A program made the position numbers and the translations under genes. Shown in pieces: positions 1 to 8,519 of a stretch of 64,000 bases of DNA. The notes below the pieces were generated by a model that worked only from the letters and a program-made list of their open reading frames with translations, was not told the origin of the DNA and searched no databases. Within the stretch, counting starts at the first letter, position 1; every line of letters starts with the position of its first letter. This DNA is from JAAYHV01 sp964400515 (GTDB lineage: Bacteria; Bacillota; Clostridia; Peptostreptococcales; Anaerovoracaceae), in NCBI GenBank assembly GCA_964400515.1, contig CAYNTJ010000003.1, forward strand, positions 62,001 to 126,000. The letters run 5' to 3'.

Positions 1-815
1 ACCTTGACAGCCGTAGTCACTATATTCATTAAACTAACGGGTTTTTTTATGCCCAAACCTCTTCTTTGGTATAAATAATCCTTGAAAGTTTTTTCTATTA
101 CTTCGTCTTCAAATTTAATATAGTCTATAGTTGTATTAAATGTTGTATGTCTGCAATGATCCGACCAATAAGTATCGATTACTCTAAGCTCGGTTCTTGT
201 GGGATTGCGATTTTCTTTTTTGAAATATTCCTGACACAAAAGGATATCGTTTATATCCATGGCCATTCCGTTTTCTTTTAAAAATGATTCCAGCTCAACT
301 TGGCTTTTATTAATAAAGCCATTCATAATCTCTATTTTCTCCGGAACATCATATTCTGTCACAAGGGTGCTTGGAATTTCCATGGAAGCTTCCCTGGCTT
401 CCACGGGATTTATCAAGTATTTTTTTATTTTTAAAAGTTCATTTTCATTTATTTTTCCATAAAGCATGTATACCCTTGCACTTCTTACCATTGCTTTATC
501 CCCTTGGGATATAAACTGAATGCATTCTTCAGCGGAATTTGCCCTTTGATCAAACTGACCGGGCAAATATTCCACGGCAAAAATAACATCAGCATTATCC
601 AATTGGTAATAAACATTATCGGTAACAGGTTCAGAGAATACTGTTTTAATTGCCATTTCCAGTGTGGGTTCATCAATTAATTCAATATCATATCTATTGA
701 TCAATCTGATTTTAACAAGCCCTTTTACTCCTAAAAGATTAACAATATCCCTCTTAAGAGCTGCCGCCTCATTGCCATACTCATCCTTTTTTTCAACGAA
801 TATTCGTGTTACCAT
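1..815 (-). CDS. purL: Phosphoribosylformylglycinamidine synthase, N-terminal part (cut by window edge)
   Basis: Open reading frame entering from the left edge with no stop inside the window. It begins with ATG at 815 (MVTRIFVEKKDEYG) and contains the WSDHCRHTTF signature of FGAM synthase about 210 residues in, so it is the large single-chain PurL that converts FGAR, glutamine and ATP to FGAM in purine biosynthesis. About 270 residues are visible; the ATPase and glutaminase parts lie outside. The start shares one base with the purD stop (TAATG), so translation is probably coupled. It is the last visible gene of the pur operon. Confidence 0.93.
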   Translation of the reverse strand, partial: MVTRIFVEKKDEYGNEAAALKRDIVNLLGVKGLVKIRLINRYDIELIDEPTLEMAIKTVFSEPVTDNVYYQLDNADVIFAVEYLPGQFDQRANSAEECIQFISQGDKAMVRSARVYMLYGKINENELLKIKKYLINPVEAREASMEIPSTLVTEYDVPEKIEIMNGFINKSQVELESFLKENGMAMDINDILLCQEYFKKENRNPTRTELRVIDTYWSDHCRHTTFNTTIDYIKFEDEVIEKTFKDYLYQRRGLGIKKPVSLMNIVTTAVK

Positions 816-2068
816 TATACTAAACCCTTTCTTCCTATATCTTTTCTATAATAGGAATCAGTAAAATTAACTTCCTTTACAGTTTCATAAGCCTTATCTA
901 TGGCTTCTGCTAAAGTGCTTCCTTTTTCTGTGACCCCAAGAACTCTTCCCCCTGAGGTAACCTGTTTACCCTCTACCAGTTTTGTTCCTGCAACAAATAT
1001 GTTTTCTTTGTCTTCCGGCAAAGTAACCTCATATCCTTTTTTGTATTCCAAAGGATAACCTCCGGATGCCACAACTACGCAACACGCATGTCCCTCTTCA
1101 AATTCCACTTCTACATCCTTTAAATTTCCCTTTGTGGTTGCCATCATAATGTTCAACAAATCACTTTTTAACAGGGGTAGCACCACTTGAGTCTCAGGAT
1201 CTCCGAATCTGCAGTTATACTCTATTACCTTGGGACCCTTTTGGGTTAGCATCAAGCCAAAATATAAACAGCCTTTAAAAGTTCTTTTTTCACTGTTCAT
1301 TGCTTCCATAGTCGGAACAAATATTTCCTTCATGCATCTATTAGCTATTTCTTCAGTATAAAAAGGATTAGGCGCTATCGTACCCATACCCCCGGTATTT
1401 AATCCTTTATCTCCATCCATGGCCCTTTTATGATCCATGGAAGATACCATGGGAACAACAACATTACCATCTGTAAAGCTGAGAACCGATACTTCCGGTC
1501 CTGTGAGGAATTCTTCAATTACCACCTTGTCTCCGCTATTTCCAAACTTCTTTTCTGCCATAATTAATTTAATGGCATCCATTGCTTCCTCCCTGGATTC
1601 TGCAATTATTACGCCCTTACCTAAGGCAAGGCCGTCAGCTTTTATTACAACGGGAATATCACAAGCTTCCACATATTTAAGGGCTGCTTCCATATCAGAA
1701 AACACCTCATAACCAGCGGTAGGTATATTGTACTTTTTCATTAAATCTTTACTAAAGGCTTTGCTTCCTTCGAGTATTGCCGCCCTTTTATCAGGGCCAA
1801 AACAAGGAATTCCCTTATCCATCAGCAAGTCAACCAAGCCCAATACCAAAGGATCATCCGGAGCGACTATAACATAGTCTATTCCATTGCTGACACAAAA
1901 TTCAACTATTTTATCCAGCTCCTTCGCTCCTATGTCAACACAAATCGCATCCTGGGCAATTCCCCCGTTACCGGGAATGGCATATATTTCATCTGCCCCT
2001 TCGCTAACCCTAAGCTTTTTAATTATGGCATGTTCTCTTCCACCGCCACCAACAACTGCTAATTTCAT
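815..2068 (-). CDS. purD: Phosphoribosylamine-glycine ligase (GAR synthetase)
   Basis: ATP-grasp enzyme joining glycine to phosphoribosylamine, step 2 of purine synthesis. The protein starts MKLAVVGGGGREHAI, the usual PurD N-terminus. The frame is open 20 codons further upstream, but I place the start at 2068 because the family begins here and the ATG overlaps the purN stop by four bases (ATGA). ATP-grasp motifs are visible (VVIKADGLALGKGV, GCLYFGLMLT, EYNCRFGDPETQ). At 417 residues it has normal length. It sits between purN and purL, where many Clostridia place purH between purN and purD. Confidence 0.96.
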   Translation of the reverse strand: MKLAVVGGGGREHAIIKKLRVSEGADEIYAIPGNGGIAQDAICVDIGAKELDKIVEFCVSNGIDYVIVAPDDPLVLGLVDLLMDKGIPCFGPDKRAAILEGSKAFSKDLMKKYNIPTAGYEVFSDMEAALKYVEACDIPVVIKADGLALGKGVIIAESREEAMDAIKLIMAEKKFGNSGDKVVIEEFLTGPEVSVLSFTDGNVVVPMVSSMDHKRAMDGDKGLNTGGMGTIAPNPFYTEEIANRCMKEIFVPTMEAMNSEKRTFKGCLYFGLMLTQKGPKVIEYNCRFGDPETQVVLPLLKSDLLNIMMATTKGNLKDVEVEFEEGHACCVVVASGGYPLEYKKGYEVTLPEDKENIFVAGTKLVEGKQVTSGGRVLGVTEKGSTLAEAIDKAYETVKEVNFTDSYYRKDIGRKGLV

Positions 2069-2661
2069 ATATTCCCCTCCACAACATCTTTTGCAACCTG
2101 TTCCAATGCCTTTGGCAAAATTATCCATTCAGCCTCTTCCATTATCCTTCTTTGTAAACTTTTTGGTGTATCCTCTTCCATAACATTAACAGCCTTTTGC
2201 ATTATTATCTTACCCCCATCGGGAATTTCATTTACAAAGTGTACAGTAGCTCCGGAAACTTTTACGCCCTTTTTAAGGGCTTCCTCATGGACCTTCAATC
2301 CATAAAATCCCTTACCACAAAAGGAAGGTATCAGCGAAGGATGTACATTTATTATTCTATCAGAATATTTTTTTACAAAACCTTCGCTTAATATCTTCAA
2401 AAAGCCAGCTAGCACGATAATTTTATCCCCCCTATAATCAAGCACTCTCACAAGTTCCTTTTCAAAATCGTCTTCAGTAATTATCATGCTATCTATATCC
2501 GCCGCTTTGGCCCTTTCGATGCCTTTTGCATCCTGCCTGTTTGATACCACAAGATCCAACTCCACATGCGGAAGCTCCCCCCGCTTCCATTTATTTATAA
2601 TCGCTTGCAGATTGGTTCCCCCTCCTGATACAAGTACCGCGACTTTAGCTTTCTCTACCAT
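2065..2661 (-). CDS. purN: Phosphoribosylglycinamide formyltransferase
   Basis: Transfers a formyl group from 10-formyltetrahydrofolate to GAR. The 198-residue protein opens with VAVLVSGGGTNLQAII, the phosphate-binding loop of PurN, and carries NVHPSLIPSFCGKGFYGLKVHEEAL with the catalytic Asn-His region, then SGATVHFVNE. The start ATG overlaps the end of purM by seven bases and the stop overlaps the purD start by four. This tight packing supports one polycistronic pur transcript. Confidence 0.95.
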   Translation of the reverse strand: MVEKAKVAVLVSGGGTNLQAIINKWKRGELPHVELDLVVSNRQDAKGIERAKAADIDSMIITEDDFEKELVRVLDYRGDKIIVLAGFLKILSEGFVKKYSDRIINVHPSLIPSFCGKGFYGLKVHEEALKKGVKVSGATVHFVNEIPDGGKIIMQKAVNVMEEDTPKSLQRRIMEEAEWIILPKALEQVAKDVVEGNI

Positions 2662-3692
2662 AAGAGAACTCCTTCTTCACCGTTTACGATCTCACCTAAG
2701 CGATAGGCCTCTTCTCCGTTATCCTTGAGTATTTTTATGGCCTTATCTTCATCCTTAGGCGAAACTATCACAATCATTCCGACCCCCATGTTAAATGTAT
2801 TAAACATATCCTTTTCCGGAATGTTACCCTTTTCCATAATAAGTTTAAATATAGGTAATATCTTCACATCAGCTTTTCTTATTTTCGCAGTTAATCCCTT
2901 TGGAATAGTCCTTGGAATATTTTCGTAAAAACCACCTCCGGTTATGTGCGCAACGCCATTAGGTGTTATTTCATCAAATAGCTTTGTCATAGGCTTTACA
3001 TATATCCTTGTCGGTTCTAGCAATGTTTCTCCCAAGCTCCTGCCCTGCAAAATCTCAGGTTTTGCATTTAGGTCAGTATTTTCCACATCAAATACTTTTC
3101 TTACCAATGAAAATCCATTGGAGTGAACACCGGAAGACGGAAGGGCAATAATTACATCCCCTTCTCTGACATTGCCGGGATTTATTAGCTTTGATTTATC
3201 CGAAATGCCCACCGTAAAGCCTGCTAAATCATATTCGTCTTCGCTATAAAATCCGGGCATCTCTGCGGTTTCTCCACCGGTCAAGCAGCATTCTGACTGT
3301 ATGCATCCCTCTGCCACACCCTTCACTATATCCGCAATTTTTTCAGGTTCATTCTTACCCACCGCGATATAGTCAAGGAAAAACATGGGTTTAGCCCCAA
3401 CACATAAAACATCGTTTACGCACATGGCAACGCAATCTATTCCCACGGTATCATGCTTATTCATTAAAAAAGCAATTTTAAGCTTAGTCCCTACACCGTC
3501 TGTACCGCTGACTAAAACCGGATTTTTAATACCATCCATATTAGGTTCAAATATTCCTCCGAACCCCCCGACTTCAGAAGTCTTACCAAAAACCATTGTC
3601 TTTGCCACATGACTTTTCATAAGCTCTACTGCCTTATATCCTGCCGTTATGTCAACTCCCGCCTGTTTGTAGCTTTCACTGAAACTCTTCAT
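2655..3692 (-). CDS. purM: Phosphoribosylformylglycinamidine cyclo-ligase (AIR synthetase)
   Basis: Closes the imidazole ring of FGAM to give AIR using ATP. At 345 residues it has the usual length. Recognisable segments are SYKQAGVDITAGYKAVELM at the N-terminus, GTDGVGTKLKIAF, CLTGGETAEMPGFY and GVHSNGFSLVRKV, all typical of PurM. It follows purF by two bases and overlaps purN, in the common order F-M-N. Confidence 0.96.
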   Translation of the reverse strand: MKSFSESYKQAGVDITAGYKAVELMKSHVAKTMVFGKTSEVGGFGGIFEPNMDGIKNPVLVSGTDGVGTKLKIAFLMNKHDTVGIDCVAMCVNDVLCVGAKPMFFLDYIAVGKNEPEKIADIVKGVAEGCIQSECCLTGGETAEMPGFYSEDEYDLAGFTVGISDKSKLINPGNVREGDVIIALPSSGVHSNGFSLVRKVFDVENTDLNAKPEILQGRSLGETLLEPTRIYVKPMTKLFDEITPNGVAHITGGGFYENIPRTIPKGLTAKIRKADVKILPIFKLIMEKGNIPEKDMFNTFNMGVGMIVIVSPKDEDKAIKILKDNGEEAYRLGEIVNGEEGVLLW

Positions 3693-3694
3693 AT

Positions 3695-5125
3695 TTACTG
3701 CCTTTCACTTAATCTTTTTTCAAATCTGTACTTTTCCATTTTTTCCGGTATCCTTGTAGGATATTCACCACTAAAGCAAGCACTGCAATACTCACAACTA
3801 TTCTCATCTCCCAACAACAAAGGCAATCTATCTATTCTCAAATATCCAAGGGAGTCTGCGTCGGTAAGCTTTGCTATTTCATCTACAGAATGCTTTACGG
3901 CTATTAGGTTTTCCCTTGAATCTATATCAGTTCCATAATAACAAGGATTTAGGAAAGGAGGAGCTGTGACTCTCATATGAACTTCCTTTGCACCGGCTTC
4001 CCTTAATATTTTTATTATTCTTGCACAGGTGGTTCCCCTCACTATGGAATCATCTATAAGAACAACTCTTTTGTTTTCAATGGTTTCTTTGACCACATTT
4101 AACTTTATTCTGACCAGGTCTTCCCTTTGCTTTTGTCCCGGTGATATAAAGGTTCTACCTATGTATTTATTCTTAATGAATCCTATTCCATAGGGGATGC
4201 CGGATTCCATGGAATATCCCACTGCGGCATCAATCCCCGAGTCGGGGACTCCAATAACAACATCTGCTTCCACGGGATAATCCTTAGCCAAGCATTTACC
4301 CGCGTTAACTCTGGCAGAATGTACTCCTATACCATCAATTACCGAATCCGGTCTGGCAAAATATATATACTCGAATATACATATTTTTTTCTGTTCTTTG
4401 TTGCAATGGTCCTTAATGGTTCTTACACCGTCTTTATCGAAAACAACAATTTCTCCCGGTTCTATGTCCCTTATGAATTTGGCAGATACCGAATCCAGCG
4501 CACAGCTTTCCGAAGCCACAATATATGTTCCATCCTCCTTAATCCCATAGCAAAGGGGTCTAAACCCATGCTCATCTCTGGCTGCAATCAATTTAGTCGG
4601 TGACATTATTATCAACGAGTATGCACCTTTTATCTTATGCATGGCTGAATTTACTGCATCTTCTATGGAATTTGTTGTAAGTCTTTCCTTAGTAATCAAA
4701 TATGCTATTACTTCCGTATCACTTGTTGTCTGAAATATTGATCCCTGAAGCTCCAGCGCAGACCTCAATTCATGGGAATTCACCAAATTACCATTGTGGG
4801 CAAGGGCCATACTGCCTTTTATATGATTTACGGTAATAGGCTGGGCATTCAGTCTGTCAGTAGTACCTGTTGTTCCATACCTTACATGACCTACTGCCAT
4901 AGTTCCCTCGGGAAATGCCGATAATACTTCCTTGGTAAATACATCGTTTACTATCCCCAAATCCTTATAACCCCTAAGGATACCATCATCATTTACAACT
5001 ATCCCGCAGCTCTCCTGTCCTCTATGCTGAAGAGAAAACAGCCCATAATATACGGTGTGGGCAAGGGAATATCTTTCCTTAGAAAAGACTCCAAATACTC
5101 CGCACTCTTCTCTTAATCCGCCCAT
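3695..5125 (-). CDS. purF: Amidophosphoribosyltransferase
   Basis: Committed step of purine synthesis: PRPP plus glutamine gives phosphoribosylamine. The N-terminal Ntn-glutaminase domain has its nucleophile at Cys8 (REECGVFGVF), so a short seven-residue propeptide is probably removed. The PRPP-binding motif VVLIDDSIVRGTT lies in the C-terminal phosphoribosyltransferase domain. The C-terminal CEYCSACFSGEYP and an internal Cys match the iron-sulfur Bacillus-type PurF. The start overlaps the purC stop (TAATG). Length 476 is normal. Confidence 0.96.
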   Translation of the reverse strand: MGGLREECGVFGVFSKERYSLAHTVYYGLFSLQHRGQESCGIVVNDDGILRGYKDLGIVNDVFTKEVLSAFPEGTMAVGHVRYGTTGTTDRLNAQPITVNHIKGSMALAHNGNLVNSHELRSALELQGSIFQTTSDTEVIAYLITKERLTTNSIEDAVNSAMHKIKGAYSLIIMSPTKLIAARDEHGFRPLCYGIKEDGTYIVASESCALDSVSAKFIRDIEPGEIVVFDKDGVRTIKDHCNKEQKKICIFEYIYFARPDSVIDGIGVHSARVNAGKCLAKDYPVEADVVIGVPDSGIDAAVGYSMESGIPYGIGFIKNKYIGRTFISPGQKQREDLVRIKLNVVKETIENKRVVLIDDSIVRGTTCARIIKILREAGAKEVHMRVTAPPFLNPCYYGTDIDSRENLIAVKHSVDEIAKLTDADSLGYLRIDRLPLLLGDENSCEYCSACFSGEYPTRIPEKMEKYRFEKRLSERQ

Positions 5126-5847
5126 TAATCATTAGCTCCTTCATCAATCAGTCTGTGGATAACTTCCTCGTAAGCACCCTCTACATTCCCCAAGTCTCTT
5201 CTAAATCTGTCTTTATCAAGCTTTTCATGGGTTACTGCATCCCAAAATCTACATGTATCCGGTGAAATCTCGTCTGCCAATACTATTTCACCCTGGTTTG
5301 TTTTACCGAATTCCAGCTTAAAATCCACAAGCTCAATATTAGCTTTTAACAAATATTCCTTTAATATATCGTTTACTTTAAATGCCATTTCTTTTATGGT
5401 TTCTATCTCTTCCTTGGTTGCAAAACCAAGGCCCATGGCATGATATGAATTAATCAAAGGATCCCCCAATTCATCATCCTTATAGCTAAATTCTATTACC
5501 GTGCATTTTAATTCTGTACCTTCCAAAACCCCAAGTCTTTTTGCCATGGATCCTGCGGCAACATTTCTTATTATAACCTCTAAAGGTATTATTTTAACCT
5601 TTTTTACAACGGTTTCCCTGTCATTTATTTCTTCAACAAAGTGGGTTTTAACACCTTTGCTTTCAAGCATTTTCATAAAATGATTTGTAAGCCTGTTATT
5701 GATGGCACCCTTCCCCAAAATTGTTCCTTTTTTCAAACCGTTAAATGCCGTTGCATCATCCTTATATGAAACTATACAATAATCTTCGTTGTCCGTGGCA
5801 AATACTTTCTTTGCTTTACCTTCATATAGCTGTTCTCTTTTTTCCAT
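5125..5847 (-). CDS. purC: SAICAR synthase
   Basis: Condenses CAIR with aspartate using ATP. The 240-residue protein starts KREQLYEGKAKKVFAT and contains LVDFKLEFGK and LADEISPDTCRFWD, both diagnostic of PurC. It lies two bases after purE and shares a base with purF, so it belongs to the same transcript. Confidence 0.96.
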   Translation of the reverse strand: MEKREQLYEGKAKKVFATDNEDYCIVSYKDDATAFNGLKKGTILGKGAINNRLTNHFMKMLESKGVKTHFVEEINDRETVVKKVKIIPLEVIIRNVAAGSMAKRLGVLEGTELKCTVIEFSYKDDELGDPLINSYHAMGLGFATKEEIETIKEMAFKVNDILKEYLLKANIELVDFKLEFGKTNQGEIVLADEISPDTCRFWDAVTHEKLDKDRFRRDLGNVEGAYEEVIHRLIDEGAND

Positions 5848-5849
5848 GA

Positions 5850-6350
5850 TTACTCTCCTCTATTGAACATTTCTTCTACTTTTTTATTTTTTTCTAATAC
5901 ACTTAATTTTGCTTCTTCTCTTTTTTTGATTAATCTCTTTTCCAGTTCCTCATCACTTACTGCAATGATTTCCGCAGCCAATATCGCTGCATTTTGTCCT
6001 CCGTCTATTGCGACACTGGCAACAGGTATGCCCGGCGGCATCTGTACCGTTGAAAGCAGAGCATCAACACCTTCTAAAGAAGACGACTTTATCGGTATCC
6101 CTATAACCGGCAATATTGTATTAGCGGCCAGCACTCCACCCAAATGGGCAGCTTTTCCCGCTGCAGATATTATTACACCGAATCCCTTTGCCTTTGCATT
6201 TTTAGCAAAAGCTATGGCCTCATCAGGTGTTCTGTGAGCCGAATAAACATGAACCTCAAAAGGTATATTTAAAGATTTCAATTCCTCAATACATTTTTCC
6301 ACTTTGGGCAGGTCACTATCACTCCCCATTATTACTCCTACTTTTCTCAT
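5850..6350 (-). CDS. purE: 5-(carboxyamino)imidazole ribonucleotide mutase
   Basis: First gene of the pur operon. The frame is open upstream, but the family N-terminus MRKVGVIMGSDSDLP and a good ribosome site (GGGAGG, seven bases before ATG) place the start at 6350, giving 166 residues. SDSDLP and YSAHRTP are the CAIR-binding motifs of class I PurE. No purK lies beside it, so either purK is elsewhere or CO2 is used directly; the sequence does not settle this. Confidence 0.94.
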   Translation of the reverse strand: MRKVGVIMGSDSDLPKVEKCIEELKSLNIPFEVHVYSAHRTPDEAIAFAKNAKAKGFGVIISAAGKAAHLGGVLAANTILPVIGIPIKSSSLEGVDALLSTVQMPPGIPVASVAIDGGQNAAILAAEIIAVSDEELEKRLIKKREEAKLSVLEKNKKVEEMFNRGE

Positions 6351-6378
6351 AACAGCCTCCCTTTTATTATTACATTTA

Positions 6379-6486
6379 AAATTTATCACATTCAGCCACA
6401 AAGTCAATATAAGTTCGGATTTTAACGAATTTATTTGTGTTTTATATGTGAAGATTTTGCCAATACCCACCTATTCCCGAACTATA
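6379..6486 (-). promoter_or_regulatory. pur operon promoter with PurBox-like CCGAAC elements
   Basis: On the minus strand TTGACT (6407-6402) is followed, 16 bases on, by a weak -10 TAAATT. Just upstream of the -35 lies ATCCGAACTT (6420-6411), and on the plus strand TTCCCGAACTATA lies at 6474-6486. Both carry CCGAAC, the core of the Gram-positive PurBox (AWWWCCGAACWWT) bound by PurR, in inverted orientation. Their spacing, about 58 bases, is much wider than the roughly 17 seen in Bacillus, so control by a PurR-like protein is only an inference. I found no purine riboswitch here. Confidence 0.45.
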
Positions 6487-6527
6487 AAGTATTTTATAAC
6501 TGTCATAATTCAGAATTGTATGAGTAT

Positions 6528-6560
6528 ATAAAAAAGACTCCTGCATAAGCAGAAGTCTTT
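6528..6560 (-). terminator. Intrinsic terminator of the thiolase gene
   Basis: On the minus strand a stem AAAGACTTCTGC / GCAGGAGTCTTT with a four-base loop is followed by TTTTTTATATA. It lies 13 bases after the thiolase stop and separates that gene from the pur promoter. Confidence 0.85.
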
Positions 6561-6573
6561 AAGTAACCCTTAT

Positions 6574-7764
6574 TTATTTTTCCATTTTAATTATACAAGC
6601 AGTACCCATACCACCACCTATGCAAAGGGTTGCAAGGCCATATGTAGTTTCAGGTCTCTTCATCATTTCGTATATCAAGGTTATAAGGATTCTAGCACCG
6701 GAAGATCCGATTGGGTGACCAAGGGCGATAGCTCCGCCATTAACATTAAGCTTAGCAGGGTCTAATCCCAAATCTCTCTTAACCGCAATTGACTGAGAAG
6801 CGAACGCTTCATTAGCTTCAACTAAATCCAACTGATCTACAGTCATTCCGGCTTTTTCTAAAGCTTTTCTTGAAGAAGGAATAGGACCTAATCCCATGTA
6901 TGCAGGATCAACACCTGCTGATGCATAAGATACGATTGAACAAATAGGTTTAATTCCCAATTCTTCAGCCTTATCCCTTGACATAACCACTAGTGCACAT
7001 CCGGAGTCATTTATACCCGAAGCATTAGCAGCAGTTACTGTACCGCCATCTCTCTTGAATGCCGGCTTTAATTTTTGTACCTTTTCCAAAGTAGTTCCGA
7101 ATTTAGGATGCTCATCTGTATCAAACACGATGGGATCTCCTTTTCTTTGCGGAATAACTACCGGAACGATTTCGTCTTTGAATTTTCCTGCTTTTATAGC
7201 AGCTTCTGCCTTATTTTGAGAATCAACAGCAAACTCATCCTGTTCTTCCCTTGTGATTCCGTATTTTTCAGCAATGTTTTCTGCAGTAATTCCCATGTGG
7301 TATCCGTTGAAGATTTCCCATAGTCCATCATGCACCATGCTGTCCACCATCTTTGCATCGTTCATTCTGGCTCCAAATCTAGCGCTTGGCATAACATATG
7401 GAGCATTTGACATTGATTCTACACCACCTGCAACGATAATATCAGCATCCCCTGCTTTAATCATCTGAGCAGCTAATTCAACTGTTCTAAGTCCTGAACC
7501 ACAAACTTTGTTTATAGTCATTGCAGGAACTTCCTGTGGAATACCTGCATCTAGAGCGATTTGTCTAGTTACGTTTTGTCCTAGGCCTGCTTGCAGTACG
7601 CATCCTAGTACCACTTCATCTACTTGCTCCGGTTTAATTCCGGCTCTTTCGATAGCTTCCTTAACAGCAATAGCACCAAGAGTCCTAGTGGCTGTGTTTT
7701 TTAAAGTTCCCCCAAAAGCACCAATTGGAGTTCTTGCAGCACTTACAATTACAACATCTTTCAT
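6574..7764 (-). CDS. thlA: Acetyl-CoA C-acetyltransferase (thiolase)
   Basis: Condenses two acetyl-CoA to acetoacetyl-CoA or runs in reverse, the entry to butyrate-type fermentation. The frame extends upstream, but MKDVVIVSAARTPIGAFGGTL with AAAGGAGGACAATTT before the ATG fixes the start at 7764, giving 396 residues, the usual length. Active-site Cys88 is in NKVCGSGLRT; the C-terminal HPIGSSGARI and CIGGGMGTA carry the catalytic His and second Cys. It is a single-gene unit here, not beside crt/bcd/hbd. A perfect Rex box upstream suggests redox control. The symbol follows clostridial usage; a strictly degradative thiolase is less likely. Confidence 0.94.
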   Translation of the reverse strand: MKDVVIVSAARTPIGAFGGTLKNTATRTLGAIAVKEAIERAGIKPEQVDEVVLGCVLQAGLGQNVTRQIALDAGIPQEVPAMTINKVCGSGLRTVELAAQMIKAGDADIIVAGGVESMSNAPYVMPSARFGARMNDAKMVDSMVHDGLWEIFNGYHMGITAENIAEKYGITREEQDEFAVDSQNKAEAAIKAGKFKDEIVPVVIPQRKGDPIVFDTDEHPKFGTTLEKVQKLKPAFKRDGGTVTAANASGINDSGCALVVMSRDKAEELGIKPICSIVSYASAGVDPAYMGLGPIPSSRKALEKAGMTVDQLDLVEANEAFASQSIAVKRDLGLDPAKLNVNGGAIALGHPIGSSGARILITLIYEMMKRPETTYGLATLCIGGGMGTACIIKMEK

Positions 7765-7830
7765 AAATTGTCCTCCTTTGATAAAGTAACGTTTGTATAT
7801 ACGTTTATTAAATTTATTTTCTCGCTCTCT

Positions 7831-7895
7831 AGCTGTAGCATATAATAACATAAGGCATATTACAATGCAATACATTTTTGTTAAATAGTTAACAA
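7831..7895 (-). promoter_or_regulatory. Thiolase promoter with perfect Rex operator
   Basis: On the minus strand TTGTTAA-CTAT-TTAACAA (7895-7878) exactly matches the Rex consensus TTGTTAANNNNTTAACAA. Eight bases further on comes TTGCAT, then 17 bases and TATTAT, a good sigma-A promoter. Rex is the NADH/NAD-sensing repressor known to control thl in Clostridium. Between promoter and ribosome site a second inverted repeat, AACGT-N8-ACGTT (7788-7805), may be a further operator of unknown owner. Confidence 0.85.
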
Positions 7896-7980
7896 TATCA
7901 GTGTATTTTTTGTTGAACACAACTGCGACAACCCGAAACAGCTTGGAATTCAACGGTTTTGCATTGTTAAATATTTGTCA

Positions 7981-8516
7981 TCATTTCACTATTTTGGATA
8001 TCTCCTTAAACAGCGGATTTTTTGATGACCCCAACATTTTATAGACAACCGACTCATATGTGTCGACTATCCCCCCAGCCCTTTCTATTCTTTTTACAGA
8101 ATAATCATAGTCCATAACACTTCGAGAAGCGATACAATCAGCTAATATTATAACATTAAAGTCGCGATTTAGCAAGCTAAAGACAGTCTGCTCAACGCAT
8201 ATGTGAGCTTCCACGCCCATAACTATAACCGTTTTGCCTTTGTGCCTCTGCATTTCTTTGTGGAATTCTTCGGTTTCCATACAATCAAATGTGTTTTTTC
8301 AATATACTTAAACTCCGGAATCTCATCTTTAATCAACGCCACAGTCTCCCCAATTCCTTTTGTATATTGCTGTGTAACTATTATGGGTATTTCAAGCGCC
8401 CTAAAACATTTGATTGCCTTATTGCTTTTTTCCAATAATCTCTTTTCATCATCCATGGCGGGCACAAGCTTTTCCTGTAAATCTATTACCAATAATACTG
8501 TATCTTCCTTATTCAT
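7981..8516 (-). pseudogene. Isochorismatase/nicotinamidase-family hydrolase, frameshifted
   Basis: Two overlapping frames together make one complete cysteine hydrolase of about 178 residues. The N-terminal part (8516 down to about 8288) starts MNKEDTVLLVIDLQEKL with catalytic Asp12 and reaches KYIEKTH. The C-terminal part continues as METEEFHKEM with MGVEAHICVEQT, which has the catalytic Cys. One missing T in the run at 8287-8289 (minus strand CATTTGATTG where CATTTTGATTG would read HFDCMETE) breaks the frame. All motifs on both sides are intact, so the break is recent or a sequencing error. It follows surE by three bases. Confidence 0.82.
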
Positions 8517-8519
8517 ATC

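Noticed and set aside
6351..6573. Looked for a guanine/adenine riboswitch before purE
   Set aside because: No three-way junction with the conserved purine-aptamer core (UAUA...GGAUAUGG) on either strand; the only hairpin is the thiolase terminator.
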